A stretch of DNA of 39,657 bases from Bacteroidales bacterium (lineage in GTDB: Bacteria > Bacteroidota > Bacteroidia > Bacteroidales > UBA7960). The translations under genes and the position numbers were made by a program. Numbering within the stretch: the first letter of the stretch is position 1; each line of letters starts with the position of its first letter. This document shows positions 8,653-17,361 of the stretch, piece after piece. The notes under the pieces are model-generated. The model was not told where the DNA came from. It saw only the letters and a program-made list of their open reading frames with translations, and ran no database searches. Location of the stretch: positions 1 through 39,657 of the forward strand of contig SLSZ01000122.1 in the NCBI GenBank assembly GCA_007130125.1. The letters are read 5' to 3'.

Positions 8653-10384
8653 ATAATTTTTTATCTCTTAGTTTCTTTTCTAAATATTCGGATCCGTTAC
8701 CTGCTTGCTTGGCTTTTTCCCAATACTTCAAAGCTTCATCTTTTTTATTTAACTTAAAAAGCACATCGCCATAATGTTCCAAAATAGTTGCATTATCCTC
8801 ACCGGAGTTTTCAATTGCTTTTTTTATCCATTTTTCAGACTCTTCGTATTTGCCCATTTTATATAATATCCAGCCATAAGTGTCAAGGTATGCGGAGTTT
8901 TTTTGTTCTAGCTTGTTGGCTTTTGCTGACATTTCCCTTGCATATTCCAGGTTTTCATTTCTTGTAGCCAAAAAATAGCTATAATTGTTTAATGCAAAAG
9001 TATTTTCAGGGTCAAGTTCAAGAGCTTTTTCGTAATATTTGTCGGACTTTTCATGTTCATCAAGGTTGTTGTAAGTGTCACCCATCAATGTATAAAACTG
9101 CCCTTTTAAGTCTTTATTGTCTACAACAAAATCAACGCCAAAAGTAAAAGAGTCAATGGCCTCTTCATAGTTTTCAAGTTGATAGTTGGCAATGCCATTG
9201 AAAAAGTAAAGTACAGGTTGCTCAAAAAAGTACTCAATAGCCTTTTCTGAATATTTAACAATAAATTCATAATCTTCGAGCTGCGAAGAGATGTAGATCA
9301 TTTGCTCCCAGACTGAATATTGGTCGGGGTTGATAGTTGCCGACTTCAGAAACATGTCTCGTGCTTGTTCTTTTTCATTTTCCCTGAAAAGAAAGTCACC
9401 ATACATTGCATACATTTCTGCATCTTCGGGATACATTTCAATCAGGATATCCATAAGCTTGAAAGCTTGGTCAAGGTATTCGGGGTTTTCTTCGGAAACC
9501 ATGTAAAATGCATACATTATCCGCCCTTTGCTTTCTTTCTCTAATCGCGGGTTTTTGAAGACTTTTTTAAGTTCTTCAAAGGACTTCTCAAGCTTTCCTT
9601 CGCGCTTGTAATTATCAGCCAGTTGTAATCGTGCAACAGCATTATCAGGATCCTTTTCCAGTATTTCGTGATATACTTCTATTGCTTTATCTCTTTTATC
9701 AGCTTTTGTATATATTTCTGCCAGAAATTCGAGGTAAATAACTTCGTCGGGGTAATAAGAAATAAGTTTTTTCGCCTCCTCAATAGCTTTGTCGTGCTTG
9801 CCAATCTCAAGAAACAATTGTGTTTTTTCGATGCTAAGATCTTCTGAAAATCCTATTTGTGTTTCTATATCATCCAGAACATTTGTTACTTTATCATAAT
9901 CGTCAATAAACATGTATGTTTTCAGCAGGTTGAAATAGAGAGATATATCCTCAGGGTGTTTTTCAACAATAAGCTTTTGAACCTCAATGGCTTCATCAAC
10001 CTGGCCTTTTGCCAGATGGATGTCGGCCAATAGCAGGTTATAGTGTTTGTTGTCGGGGTCAATTTTGGTGGCTTGTTTAGCATATTGGAAAGCATAATCG
10101 AGCTGGTCACTACCAGCGTAAATTCTGGCCAACTCATATGCTGCGGCATCATTTCTTGGGTTGTGTTTTAGTGCCTCTGAATAAAGAGTAGCAGCATTGA
10201 GCCAGTTTTCAAGCATCTTCTCCTTTGAAGCTTCGATTAACAAAGCTGAACTTTTAAGTTCATCACGCTCCGACACTTCCACGTCAATATCTTTGTGTTT
10301 TTCCTGTAAAGCCTGATCTGTTGTTTTACAACCGGCAAAACAGAAAAGAACTATTATAAAAAACAGGCTGTTGTAAACTTTCAT
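8645..10384 (-). CDS. Tetratricopeptide-repeat lipoprotein
   Basis: The 579-residue protein starts with a lipoprotein signal ending in lipobox FAGC (Cys about 19). The rest is a nearly continuous array of TPR units; examples with the A/Y/P pattern include AAAYELARIYAGSDQLDYAFQYA, AVARLQLADNYKREGKLEKSFEEL, YTLMGDTYNNLDEHEKSDKYYEKALELDPEN and AYLDTYGWILYKMGKYEESEKWI. About a dozen repeats fit. TPR arrays serve as protein-binding scaffolds. Being lipid-anchored and first in a tight run with DUF4292 and the EnvC-like activator, it probably organises an envelope complex. No enzymatic motif is seen. Confidence 0.85.
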   Translation of the reverse strand: MKVYNSLFFIIVLFCFAGCKTTDQALQEKHKDIDVEVSERDELKSSALLIEASKEKMLENWLNAATLYSEALKHNPRNDAAAYELARIYAGSDQLDYAFQYAKQATKIDPDNKHYNLLLADIHLAKGQVDEAIEVQKLIVEKHPEDISLYFNLLKTYMFIDDYDKVTNVLDDIETQIGFSEDLSIEKTQLFLEIGKHDKAIEEAKKLISYYPDEVIYLEFLAEIYTKADKRDKAIEVYHEILEKDPDNAVARLQLADNYKREGKLEKSFEELKKVFKNPRLEKESKGRIMYAFYMVSEENPEYLDQAFKLMDILIEMYPEDAEMYAMYGDFLFRENEKEQARDMFLKSATINPDQYSVWEQMIYISSQLEDYEFIVKYSEKAIEYFFEQPVLYFFNGIANYQLENYEEAIDSFTFGVDFVVDNKDLKGQFYTLMGDTYNNLDEHEKSDKYYEKALELDPENTFALNNYSYFLATRNENLEYAREMSAKANKLEQKNSAYLDTYGWILYKMGKYEESEKWIKKAIENSGEDNATILEHYGDVLFKLNKKDEALKYWEKAKQAGNGSEYLEKKLRDKKLYE

Positions 10385-10453
10385 TTGTTTGAGTTTTGAT
10401 AACGGCTAACATCAAAATTAAAAAACGATCATTTTCTTAATTGTTGTATGAAT

Positions 10454-10470
10454 TTGGCAAGTTGTGCCAA
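10454..10470. promoter_or_regulatory. Perfect inverted repeat TTGGCA-N5-TGCCAA upstream of the TPR operon
   Basis: Within the 259 bp gap 10385-10643 there is a 6-bp-arm palindrome with a 5-nt spacer, about 70-85 bp upstream of the TPR gene ATG. The size and symmetry fit a regulator-binding operator, but no cognate regulator is identified; it could also fold as a short hairpin. I see no good TAnnTTTG promoter in this gap. Confidence 0.3.
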
Positions 10471-10539
10471 GCTTTTATGTAATTACTGCTTCTTGTTAGT
10501 GTCCGTTATGTGATTTAAAAGACCTGAAAATCGATTTTT

Positions 10540-10563
10540 AAAACATAAACCGGCTAACGGTTT
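10540..10563 (-). terminator. Possible terminator after the sugar-nucleotidyltransferase gene
   Basis: On the minus strand, AAACCG-TTAGC-CGGTTT forms a 6-bp stem with a 5-nt loop, followed by ATGTTTT. The stem is GC-containing, but the U-rich tail is short and interrupted. It lies about 80 bp after the nucleotidyltransferase stop, consistent with a transcript end there. Confidence 0.35.
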
Positions 10564-10643
10564 GTTTATATTAAAAAATTTCCTAAAAATATAAAGTTAA
10601 TAAATAGGAGCAATATTGCTAAAAAATAAAAATACAAAAAATG

Positions 10644-11654
10644 TTAACCGTTTTGTTTTAAAGAGCAATAATCTCCAATACTAATATCAAGAACACTGCC
10701 CGAAAGGTTAACGTGGTTTCCTACCATTGAATTTTCCAAAACTGCATAACGCAGGCTTGACCGGCTTTGTATAATTGAGTTGCTTATCAGGCATCTTTTT
10801 ATGGTTGTGTTGTTACCGATAGAGGTGTAAGGACCAACTACAGAGTTTTCTATTGTAACGTTTTTTCCTATAAAACAAGGGTCTATAATTATGCTGTTTT
10901 TTATTATGGCTTCAGGGTCAATGAGTTTTTCATTGCGCGACAGATCCAGTATTCTTTGATTGGTATACACTGTAGCGTCTTTATTGCCGCAATCAAGCCA
11001 CTCTTTCACTTTGTCTGTGGTGAACCTTACACCTTTTTGCTTCATGTTTTCTAAAGCATCAGTGATTTGATACTCTTTGTTTTTTACAATATTGTTATCT
11101 GTAAGGAATTGCAGTTCTTTTTTTAAGTTTGCTCCGTTTCGGAAGTAGTAAATACCAATAATTGCTTTGTCAGAAACAAAAGTTTTTGGTTTTTCAAAGA
11201 AGTCAGTTATATATCCGTTATCATCTGTTTTGACCACTCCGAAGCTGGCAGGGTCTTTGACTTTATGAACCCACACTGTGGCGTCGTTCTCTTCATCAAG
11301 TTTAAAATCGGCATCAAACAGAGTATCTGCAAATGCAACAATAACTTTTCCTTCAAGTGCCTGCTCTGCACAAAGTACAGCGTGAGCTGTACCCAGAGCT
11401 TCTTCCTGGTAAAAGATCTTTCCTTTGGCACCATGCCTGGCAGCAATGTCCAGGAGATTCTTTTCAACATCTTCGCCAAACTCTCCTGTCACAAAAGCTA
11501 TTTGATCAACCTTTTCAGTAACAACTTTAACTATGCTTTCAACTAGTCTTTCAACAATAGGCTTGCCCGCAACCGGGATAAGAGGCTTGGGTATAGTCAG
11601 TGTATGCGGCCTCATCCGCTTGCCTATTCCTGCCATAGGTATTATGATGTTCAT
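10644..11654 (-). CDS. Sugar-nucleotidyltransferase (glucose-1-phosphate thymidylyl/uridylyltransferase type) with left-handed beta-helix tail
   Basis: The 336-residue protein opens with the nucleotide-binding signature of the NTP_transferase family: IIPMAGIGKRMRPHTLTIPK (residues 4-23), with K23 expected to contact phosphate. ALGTAHAVLCAEQAL, VIVAFADTLFDADF (metal-binding Asp), and FFEKPK follow. The C-terminal third (from about residue 245) has hexapeptide-like turns such as IIKNSIIIDPCFIGKNVTIENSVVGPYTSIGNNTTIK, typical of a left-handed beta-helix. It should activate a hexose-1-phosphate with NTP in the cytosol for surface polysaccharide or nucleotide-sugar synthesis; the exact sugar and base cannot be read. 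It follows dut on the same strand with a 117 bp gap. Confidence 0.85.
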   Translation of the reverse strand: MNIIIPMAGIGKRMRPHTLTIPKPLIPVAGKPIVERLVESIVKVVTEKVDQIAFVTGEFGEDVEKNLLDIAARHGAKGKIFYQEEALGTAHAVLCAEQALEGKVIVAFADTLFDADFKLDEENDATVWVHKVKDPASFGVVKTDDNGYITDFFEKPKTFVSDKAIIGIYYFRNGANLKKELQFLTDNNIVKNKEYQITDALENMKQKGVRFTTDKVKEWLDCGNKDATVYTNQRILDLSRNEKLIDPEAIIKNSIIIDPCFIGKNVTIENSVVGPYTSIGNNTTIKRCLISNSIIQSRSSLRYAVLENSMVGNHVNLSGSVLDISIGDYCSLKQNG

Positions 11655-11771
11655 TTGGCTTGTTTTATGTTTTTACTAATAATGTCAGATTAGAGTGTTC
11701 AAAGATAACAGTTTATTGTTTTATTAGGCTTACTGGTAAACTCTTAAACAGTTTGATTGTTTGCTTATTTT

Positions 11772-12206
11772 TTAATTTGTGCCGGTATGTCCAAATCCGC
11801 CTTCTCCCCTTTTTGTGTTGTTAAGGTTGTCAGTGGCTTCCAGCTCTGCTCTTTCGTGCTTTGAAATAATCATTTGAGCTATACGGTCGCCGTTTTTTAT
11901 AGTATACTCCTGGTTGGAGAGGTTTATTAATATAACTTTTATTTCTCCTCTGTAATCGGCATCAATAGTGCCGGGAGTGTTTAGTACTGAAATGCCGTGT
12001 TTGTGTGCCAGCCCACTACGTGGCCTTACCTGTGCCTCAAAACCTTCGGGAAGCTCAATGTGTAAACCGGTTGGAGTCAGATGTCGTTCCAGTGGCTTTA
12101 AAGTAATATCTTCCTTTAAGTTGGCTCGCAGGTCCATACCTGCTGATAAATCCGTTTCATATGAAGGGAGAGGATTGGATGAATTATTTATGATTCTGAC
12201 TTTCAT
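11772..12206 (-). CDS. dut: Deoxyuridine 5'-triphosphate nucleotidohydrolase (dUTPase)
   Basis: This 144-residue protein hydrolyses dUTP to dUMP and pyrophosphate, keeping uracil out of DNA. All five motifs of the trimeric dUTPase family are present: AGMDLRA (22-28), RPRSGLA (61-67), [10 protein letters not shown] (79-88, with the catalytic Asp), DRIAQM (107-112) and the glycine-rich C-terminal [10 protein letters not shown] (133-142). Length is normal. It starts at an ATG and precedes the nucleotidyltransferase on the same strand. A terminator candidate separates it from the frr gene upstream, so it probably starts a new transcript. Confidence 0.96.
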   Translation of the reverse strand: MKVRIINNSSNPLPSYETDLSAGMDLRANLKEDITLKPLERHLTPTGLHIELPEGFEAQVRPRSGLAHKHGISVLNTPGTIDADYRGEIKVILINLSNQEYTIKNGDRIAQMIISKHERAELEATDNLNNTKRGEGGFGHTGTN

Positions 12207-12370
12207 GTGATCAAAATTTATAAGTTTCTTATCTGGTTAGAAGTTTTAAATATTACACCGTTCTGAGTTTTTTGGATGTGTGATGAAATGTATTAATGCT
12301 TTCACCCGAGAGGCTTTGTTAAAAACCTTTTGTGGTTCAAAATAAACAGGACGGCAGATTATGATAAAAA

Positions 12371-12410
12371 TCTCAAAACAAAACAGGTTGAATCTCTAAT
12401 CGTTCAACCT
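12371..12410 (-). terminator. Rho-independent terminator after frr
   Basis: On the minus strand an 8-bp perfect stem (AGGTTGAA / TTCAACCT, positions 12385-12392 and 12403-12410, 10-nt loop) is followed by GTTTTGTTTTGAG. It lies about 50 bp after the frr stop and upstream of dut, matching the end of a pyrH-frr transcript. Confidence 0.6.
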
Positions 12411-12462
12411 ATTTGTAAATATTTTAATCTAAAAGGAAAAAGCATGAAGTTAACTGTTTTTG

Positions 12463-13026
12463 TCAGATGCTCATGATGTCTTCTTCCTTGTTTTTTAGCA
12501 GGTTGTCTACTTTTTCAGAGTATTTGTTGGTTAGGTCCTGCATCTCTTTCTCAAATGTTTTCACAACATCTTCCGGCACACCTTCTTTTTCAAGCTTTTT
12601 GGCTGAATCAATGGCTTCTCTGCGAACGTTTCTTATGCTAACCTTTGTTGATTCGCCTTCGGAGCGTACTTTTTTAACAAGGTCTCTGCGTCTTTCCTCA
12701 GTAAGAGGAGGAACAATGACCCGTATCACGGTACCGTCATTTTGAGGGTTAAATCCAAGGTTGGCAGCCATAATAGCTTTTTCAATTACTCCCAGCATGT
12801 TTTTTTCCCATGGTTGAATAACTATAGTTTTTGGGTCGGGAGTGTTAATGTTTGAAACTTGCGATAGTGGAGTCATAGTCCCGTAATACTCCACCATTAC
12901 ACTATCAAGCATTTGGGGATTGGCTTTACCAGCACGGATTTTTGAAAGCTCACGGGTCAAATGCGAAACGGCATTACCCATCTTTTCTTCAGCCTCGGCA
13001 AATAATAAGTCTATGTCGTCATTCAT
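12463..13026 (-). CDS. frr: Ribosome recycling factor
   Basis: The 187-residue protein matches RRF along its length: HLTRELSKIRAGKANPQMLD near the N-terminus, YYGTMTPLSQVSNI, PWEKNMLGVIEKAIMAANLGFNPQNDGTVIRVIVPPLTEERRRDLVKKV in the centre, and a C-terminal helix with EKEMQDLTNKYSEKVD. RRF and EF-G split the post-termination ribosome. It lies 144 bp downstream of pyrH on the same strand, the standard bacterial neighbourhood, and is followed by a terminator. Start ATG and length are normal for the family. Confidence 0.97.
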   Translation of the reverse strand: MNDDIDLLFAEAEEKMGNAVSHLTRELSKIRAGKANPQMLDSVMVEYYGTMTPLSQVSNINTPDPKTIVIQPWEKNMLGVIEKAIMAANLGFNPQNDGTVIRVIVPPLTEERRRDLVKKVRSEGESTKVSIRNVRREAIDSAKKLEKEGVPEDVVKTFEKEMQDLTNKYSEKVDNLLKNKEEDIMSI

Positions 13027-13102
13027 AATAAATATAGGTTGATTGTTTTGCAGTATTTGTAATTATTCTGGCTTACACATCAGACAAATTTATAACTTTT
13101 GT

Positions 13103-13110
13103 CAAATATA
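13103..13110 (-). promoter_or_regulatory. Candidate -7 box upstream of frr
   Basis: On the minus strand this reads TATATTTG, a match to TAnnTTTG, about 77 bp upstream of the frr start in the pyrH-frr gap. The -33 element is not obvious, so this could be an internal promoter or chance in AT-rich DNA. Confidence 0.3.
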
Positions 13111-13170
13111 ACATATATTTTTTGCTTCTTTTTTTACAGTAATACAGGCACATATGTCAAAACACCCCTT

Positions 13171-13884
13171 TTAGCCTTTCACTAAAGTTCCTGTATTTTT
13201 ACCTTCTAGAATTATTTTTGAAAGGTTTTTTTCTTTGTTCATGTTGAAAACTATTATTGGCATGTTGTTTTCGTAGCAAATTGTAAAAGCTGTCATATCC
13301 ATCACTTTAAGCTTTTTCTTATAGACATCATCAAAGGAGATTTTGTCAAACTTAACGGCTTCAGGGTTTTTTTCAGGGTCATCGGAATAAACTCCGTCAA
13401 CCCTGGTACCTTTGAGGATAACGTCTGCTTTAATTTCAACAGCTCTTAAAGCTGCTGCTGTATCTGTTGTAAAGAATGGGTTGCCCGTTCCTCCCGTTAT
13501 TATGACTATTTTGCCTTGTTCAAGCATCTCAATAGCATGTCTGCGGTTCATTTTATCACAAAGAGGATTTATCTCAATACCCGAAAGGATATGTGTTGGC
13601 ATATTAAGTTGTTCAAATGTTGACTGCATTGCCATTCCATTAATAACTGTTGCCAGCATGCCCATATAATCTCCCTGAACCCTGTCAAAGCCTTTTGATT
13701 TTCCTTCAAGGCCTCTGAAAATGTTGCCACCGCCAATTACGATAGCTATTTGTAAACCCTTCTTAAAAAGAGGCAAGATTTCGCCGGCAAAGTTGTCGAG
13801 TATCCTGGGGTCTATCCCGTTAGAACTATCGCCCCGCAATGATTCTCCGCTAAGTTTTAATAGTATGCGTTTGTATTGTGCCAT
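13171..13884 (-). CDS. pyrH: Uridylate (UMP) kinase
   Basis: The 237-residue protein phosphorylates UMP to UDP in pyrimidine nucleotide synthesis. It is an amino-acid-kinase-fold enzyme: KRILLKLSGESLRG (residues 5-18), IVIGGGNIFRG (48-58), DYMGMLATVINGMAMQ, and TGGTGNPFFTTDTAAALRAVEI with the nucleotide-binding Asp. The C-terminal end has VFNMNKEKNLSKIILEGKNTGT. Length is typical of the hexameric bacterial enzyme. Its ATG at 13884 faces the porZ gene across a 292 bp divergent region, and it is followed on the same strand by frr. Confidence 0.97.
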   Translation of the reverse strand: MAQYKRILLKLSGESLRGDSSNGIDPRILDNFAGEILPLFKKGLQIAIVIGGGNIFRGLEGKSKGFDRVQGDYMGMLATVINGMAMQSTFEQLNMPTHILSGIEINPLCDKMNRRHAIEMLEQGKIVIITGGTGNPFFTTDTAAALRAVEIKADVILKGTRVDGVYSDDPEKNPEAVKFDKISFDDVYKKKLKVMDMTAFTICYENNMPIIVFNMNKEKNLSKIILEGKNTGTLVKG

Positions 13885-14125
13885 ATCTGATTGGTTTTTT
13901 GTAAATGCTAATGGATGCTAATTTAAGCAAATATTTATTTGTTGAATGTAAATAAAGGAGTTTTTTTAGTGGGAATGAGATTATTCTGTCTATTCTACAA
14001 TTATTAAGTTACTGCAATTTAGCATGAAATGCTTTCTGGTTTGAAGGGTTTTATGTTTTAGAAGTTGTCGATGAGAAACTCTTATATCCTTATTCTTTTG
14101 TTATTTTTGCAATTATTTATTATTT

Positions 14126-14154
14126 TTTGTGTTATTCTTTATATGTTAATTTAG
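14126..14154 (+). promoter_or_regulatory. Candidate promoter for porZ-recO
   Basis: TTTG at 14126-14129 and TAATTTAG at 14147-14154 (one mismatch from TAnnTTTG) are separated by 17 bp, slightly short of the usual 19-21. It sits 22 bp before the porZ start in a very AT-rich leader. The rest of the 292 bp gap 13885-14176 shows nothing else I can name. Confidence 0.35.
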
Positions 14155-14176
14155 TTTTAACAAACAAAAGGTCATT

Positions 14177-16531
14177 GTGAGCAGTAAATCACATTTTTTT
14201 TTATTTCTGTTAACGCTTTGTTTATCAATTCTTCAGGTTGTTCCAACCAGCCTGTATTCGCAGGGTGTTCCAATTGGACAGTGGCGGCATCACCTGCCCA
14301 ACAACACAATAATAAGTATAGCTGAAAAACCCGGCCAAATAGTAGGGGCAAATCCGTACGGCCTGATTTTTTATAATAAAAACGATAACAGCGTTGAGAG
14401 GTTTAATAAGGTGCATGGACTTTCTGATTTTGGAATATCACAAGTAGTATATGTTTCAGGCAGTGACCTTTTGTTTATAGCATATGAAAACGGGAATATT
14501 GATATAAAACAAAATAGCACTGTTTATAACATACCTGATATAAAACGTGCTCCAATAATAGGCAGCAAAAGCATAAACAGTGTGGTTATAGAAGATAACA
14601 CTGCATACCTGGCCACGGGTTTTGGAATTGTTAAGCTCAACCTGTCGGACTTTACAGTTAGAGACACTTATTATATCGGGCCTGATGGCAGTCAAATAAA
14701 TGTCAATGACCTGCTTTTTACCGAGCAGTATATTTACGCGGCCACTGAGGGAGGTATTTTCCGGGCTGATGTTGATGCACCGAACCTTGCCGATTTTAAT
14801 TACTGGAATAGACTTGAGGATACACCTGTTGTTTCAGGAAATTATAATTTAATAACAGTTTTTGCCGGGCATATATTTACAAGCCTTGCTGTTGAAGGCA
14901 GCGAGCAGCCTGGTGATACGATATATTACAAAAATAATGGCCAATGGGAGGTCTTTGCCCCTGAAGGAGAAGATTATTTTTACACAATCAGGCAGCTGCG
15001 CGAAGACAGGGGAAAGCTTTTAGTTGTTACGCAGTCATTTGTTGATGTTTTTAATGATGACTTAGAGAGAATAATGCATATAGATGATTATTATGATGGA
15101 GTACCAAACCCTTATGATGCTATTATTGACTATCAGGATTTTTTGTGGATTGGTGATAATTATCATGGTATGGTAAAAATGACTTCAGCACAGTCATCTA
15201 ATAAGATAATGCTTCGTGGCCCTTCCAGCGCTAATTCTTTTGCCCTGGCGGCGTCAAAGGGTAATATATGGGTAGCTCCCGGCTCCAACCAGAATTGGCA
15301 AAACCATTGGAATTATGATGGGTTTTTCAGATTTTTCAACGAAAGGTGGGGTAGATACAGCAGGTTTGGATATGAAGAAATGGAAGGTGTTTTTGATATT
15401 GTCCATGTTGCTGTTAACCCGCGAAACCCGAATCATGTTGCAATAAGTTCATGGATCTCCGGAGTGCTTGTATTTAATGATTATGAGTTAGAGGGCCTTT
15501 ATGATGAAGCTAACAGTACGTTACAGCCTCGTGTAGGGCCTTTTGATAGGGTGTGGATAAGCAGCACTGCTTTTGACAGGCAAGGCAATTTATGGGTAGC
15601 TAATGCGCGGACCGAAGAGCCGCTTTCCGTCAAAAGGCCTAATGGCGAATGGCTGTCTTTTGACCTTAATGGACTGGTTTCTTCAGAATGGGTTACAGGA
15701 GAAATAATTATTGACGATTATGATCAAAAGTGGATGATCTTGCCGGAAGGCAACGGTGTTATTGTATTTAGGGAGAACACACTTAACAATAACAATGATT
15801 ATGAAGTTAGGAGGCTTACTACTGCCGAAGGAAGCGGGAGGTTGCCAAGCAACCATGTAACGGCTATTGCAAAAGATCATAATGGTTATGTATGGGTTGC
15901 AACAAATCAGGGGGTTGTAGTATTTTATTCTCCGCAAAGAGCATTAACAGGTGAACCTTTTAATGCTCAGCCAATAATACTGGAAGAAGATGGATTTGCC
16001 GGATTACTATTTGAAAACGAAACTATTAACTCTATTACTGTTGATGGTTCCAACAAGAAATGGTTTGGTACAGCACGAGCCGGTGCCTTTTTGATGGCTG
16101 CCGACGGAAGAGAGACTATACATCGTTTCAATGCTGATAACAGCCCTTTGCCTTCTGACAATGTAAGAGACATTGCTGTTGAACCTGAAACAGGAGAGGT
16201 GTTTTTTGCCACAGAAAAAGGGATTGCTTCGTTCCGGGGCTTTGCCACTGAAGGAGCTGAAAAACATACCGATGTGTTTGCTTTTCCCAACCCTGTTAAA
16301 CCCGGCTACAACGGTTATATAGCCGTCAATGGACTGGTGAGAAATGCAAATGTGAAAATTACAGATATCAACGGAAATCTAGTATATGAAACCGTTGCAG
16401 AAGGGGGACAAGCCGTTTGGAACGGCAGAGACATCAGGGGCAACAGGCCTGCCTCGGGAGTTTATCTCGTATATTCAACAAATGAAGATGGAAGCGAAAC
16501 AATAGTCACCAAGATATTGTTTTTGAATTGA
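14177..16531 (+). CDS. porZ: Type IX secretion system protein PorZ-like (beta-propellers plus C-terminal sorting domain)
   Basis: The 784-residue protein starts at a GTG preceded by aaaagg at 14166-14171, with a signal peptide to about residue 29 (SLYSQG). Residues about 30-690 hold two-component-regulator-type propeller repeats, for example DNTAYLATGFGIVKLNL, GYVWVATNQGVVVFYS, KKWFGTARAGAFLMA and GEVFFATEKGIASF. The last about 85 residues form a type A T9SS sorting domain: VFAFPNPVKPG, VKITDINGNLVYE, VWNGRDIRGNRPASGVYLV, TKILFLN. Length and order match PorZ, part of the surface attachment complex that processes T9SS cargo and binds A-LPS in Porphyromonas. It is followed by recO 78 bp on. Gene identity rests on domain order rather than alignment. 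Confidence 0.82.
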   Translation: MSSKSHFFLFLLTLCLSILQVVPTSLYSQGVPIGQWRHHLPNNTIISIAEKPGQIVGANPYGLIFYNKNDNSVERFNKVHGLSDFGISQVVYVSGSDLLFIAYENGNIDIKQNSTVYNIPDIKRAPIIGSKSINSVVIEDNTAYLATGFGIVKLNLSDFTVRDTYYIGPDGSQINVNDLLFTEQYIYAATEGGIFRADVDAPNLADFNYWNRLEDTPVVSGNYNLITVFAGHIFTSLAVEGSEQPGDTIYYKNNGQWEVFAPEGEDYFYTIRQLREDRGKLLVVTQSFVDVFNDDLERIMHIDDYYDGVPNPYDAIIDYQDFLWIGDNYHGMVKMTSAQSSNKIMLRGPSSANSFALAASKGNIWVAPGSNQNWQNHWNYDGFFRFFNERWGRYSRFGYEEMEGVFDIVHVAVNPRNPNHVAISSWISGVLVFNDYELEGLYDEANSTLQPRVGPFDRVWISSTAFDRQGNLWVANARTEEPLSVKRPNGEWLSFDLNGLVSSEWVTGEIIIDDYDQKWMILPEGNGVIVFRENTLNNNNDYEVRRLTTAEGSGRLPSNHVTAIAKDHNGYVWVATNQGVVVFYSPQRALTGEPFNAQPIILEEDGFAGLLFENETINSITVDGSNKKWFGTARAGAFLMAADGRETIHRFNADNSPLPSDNVRDIAVEPETGEVFFATEKGIASFRGFATEGAEKHTDVFAFPNPVKPGYNGYIAVNGLVRNANVKITDINGNLVYETVAEGGQAVWNGRDIRGNRPASGVYLVYSTNEDGSETIVTKILFLN

Positions 16532-16544
16532 CAACAGATATGCT

Positions 16545-16585
16545 AATTTGTAAATTCGTAAGAGTTTCGTAATTTGAGATTCGTA
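16545..16585. repeat. Short iterated TT(C/T)GTA(A/T) repeat between porZ and recO
   Basis: The 78 bp gap contains four spaced copies of a heptamer: TTTGTAA, TTCGTAA, TTCGTAA and TTCGTAT. The iteration leaves little of the gap unexplained. It may be a small dispersed intergenic repeat or a protein-binding array; only this instance is visible here. Confidence 0.45.
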
Positions 16586-16609
16586 TAATATCAGTTTGGG
16601 ATAGAGCAA

Positions 16610-17341
16610 ATGTCATCAAATATTAAAACAGAGGGTATAGTACTGCATAGTTTCAAGTATGGTGAGACTAGCATAATCTCGCGTATATACACTAAAGAGC
16701 TTGGGTTGCAATCCTACCTGGTTGCAGGTGTAAGGAAAAGAAAGACAACATTTAAATATAATTTGTTTCAACCATTATCAATGTTGGAAATGGTTGTGTA
16801 TCATAAAGAAAATAAAGGCCTTCAACGCATAAAAGAGATCAGCTCAATAAAACAATATAACAATATTCATTCGGATATAAGGAAAACAACCATTGCTATT
16901 TTTATAAGCGAAGTGCTTGTCAATTGCCTTAAAGAGGAAGAGTCGAATTTGAATTTATATGATTTTCTGAAGCAGTCACTATTTTTTTTGGATGATCTGA
17001 AGGAGAAGGTTGCTGATTTTCATTTGTTATTTCTTTTGCAACTGACAAGGTATCTGGGGTTTTATCCAAACCTTGGACAAGATATGGCCGGTTCAGCTTT
17101 TAATCTTAAGGAAGGTGTTTATCAGCAGTTTGATAAAGACTCACCATACTTTCTTGACAGGCATTTCAGTGACTACTTTTCAATGTTAAGCAAGATGGAC
17201 TACCAGGATCTTTTCAGTTTTTCTATGCCATCACAGTTAAGGAAACCTCTCCTGGAAAAGATTATAGATTACTACAAACTTCATATGGAAGGGTTCAGGG
17301 ATATTAAATCCTTAGTGGTTTTGGAAAACGTTTTTAATTAA
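16610..17341 (+). CDS. recO: DNA repair protein RecO
   Basis: The 243-residue protein fits RecO, which with RecR loads RecA at gaps. The N-terminal OB-fold start is characteristic: IKTEGIVLHSFKYGETSIISRIYTKELGLQSYLVAGVRKRK (residues 5-45). LFQPLSMLEMVVYHKENKGLQRIKEIS follows, and then an alpha-helical C-terminal domain (FISEVLVNCL, LLFLLQLTRYLGFYPNLG). The zinc-finger cysteines of some RecO proteins are absent, which is common in this phylum. It is the second gene after porZ on the plus strand and converges on the amylase gene 20 bp on. Confidence 0.88.
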   Translation: MSSNIKTEGIVLHSFKYGETSIISRIYTKELGLQSYLVAGVRKRKTTFKYNLFQPLSMLEMVVYHKENKGLQRIKEISSIKQYNNIHSDIRKTTIAIFISEVLVNCLKEEESNLNLYDFLKQSLFFLDDLKEKVADFHLLFLLQLTRYLGFYPNLGQDMAGSAFNLKEGVYQQFDKDSPYFLDRHFSDYFSMLSKMDYQDLFSFSMPSQLRKPLLEKIIDYYKLHMEGFRDIKSLVVLENVFN

Positions 17342-17361
17342 CCAGGGTATTATTTAAAATA

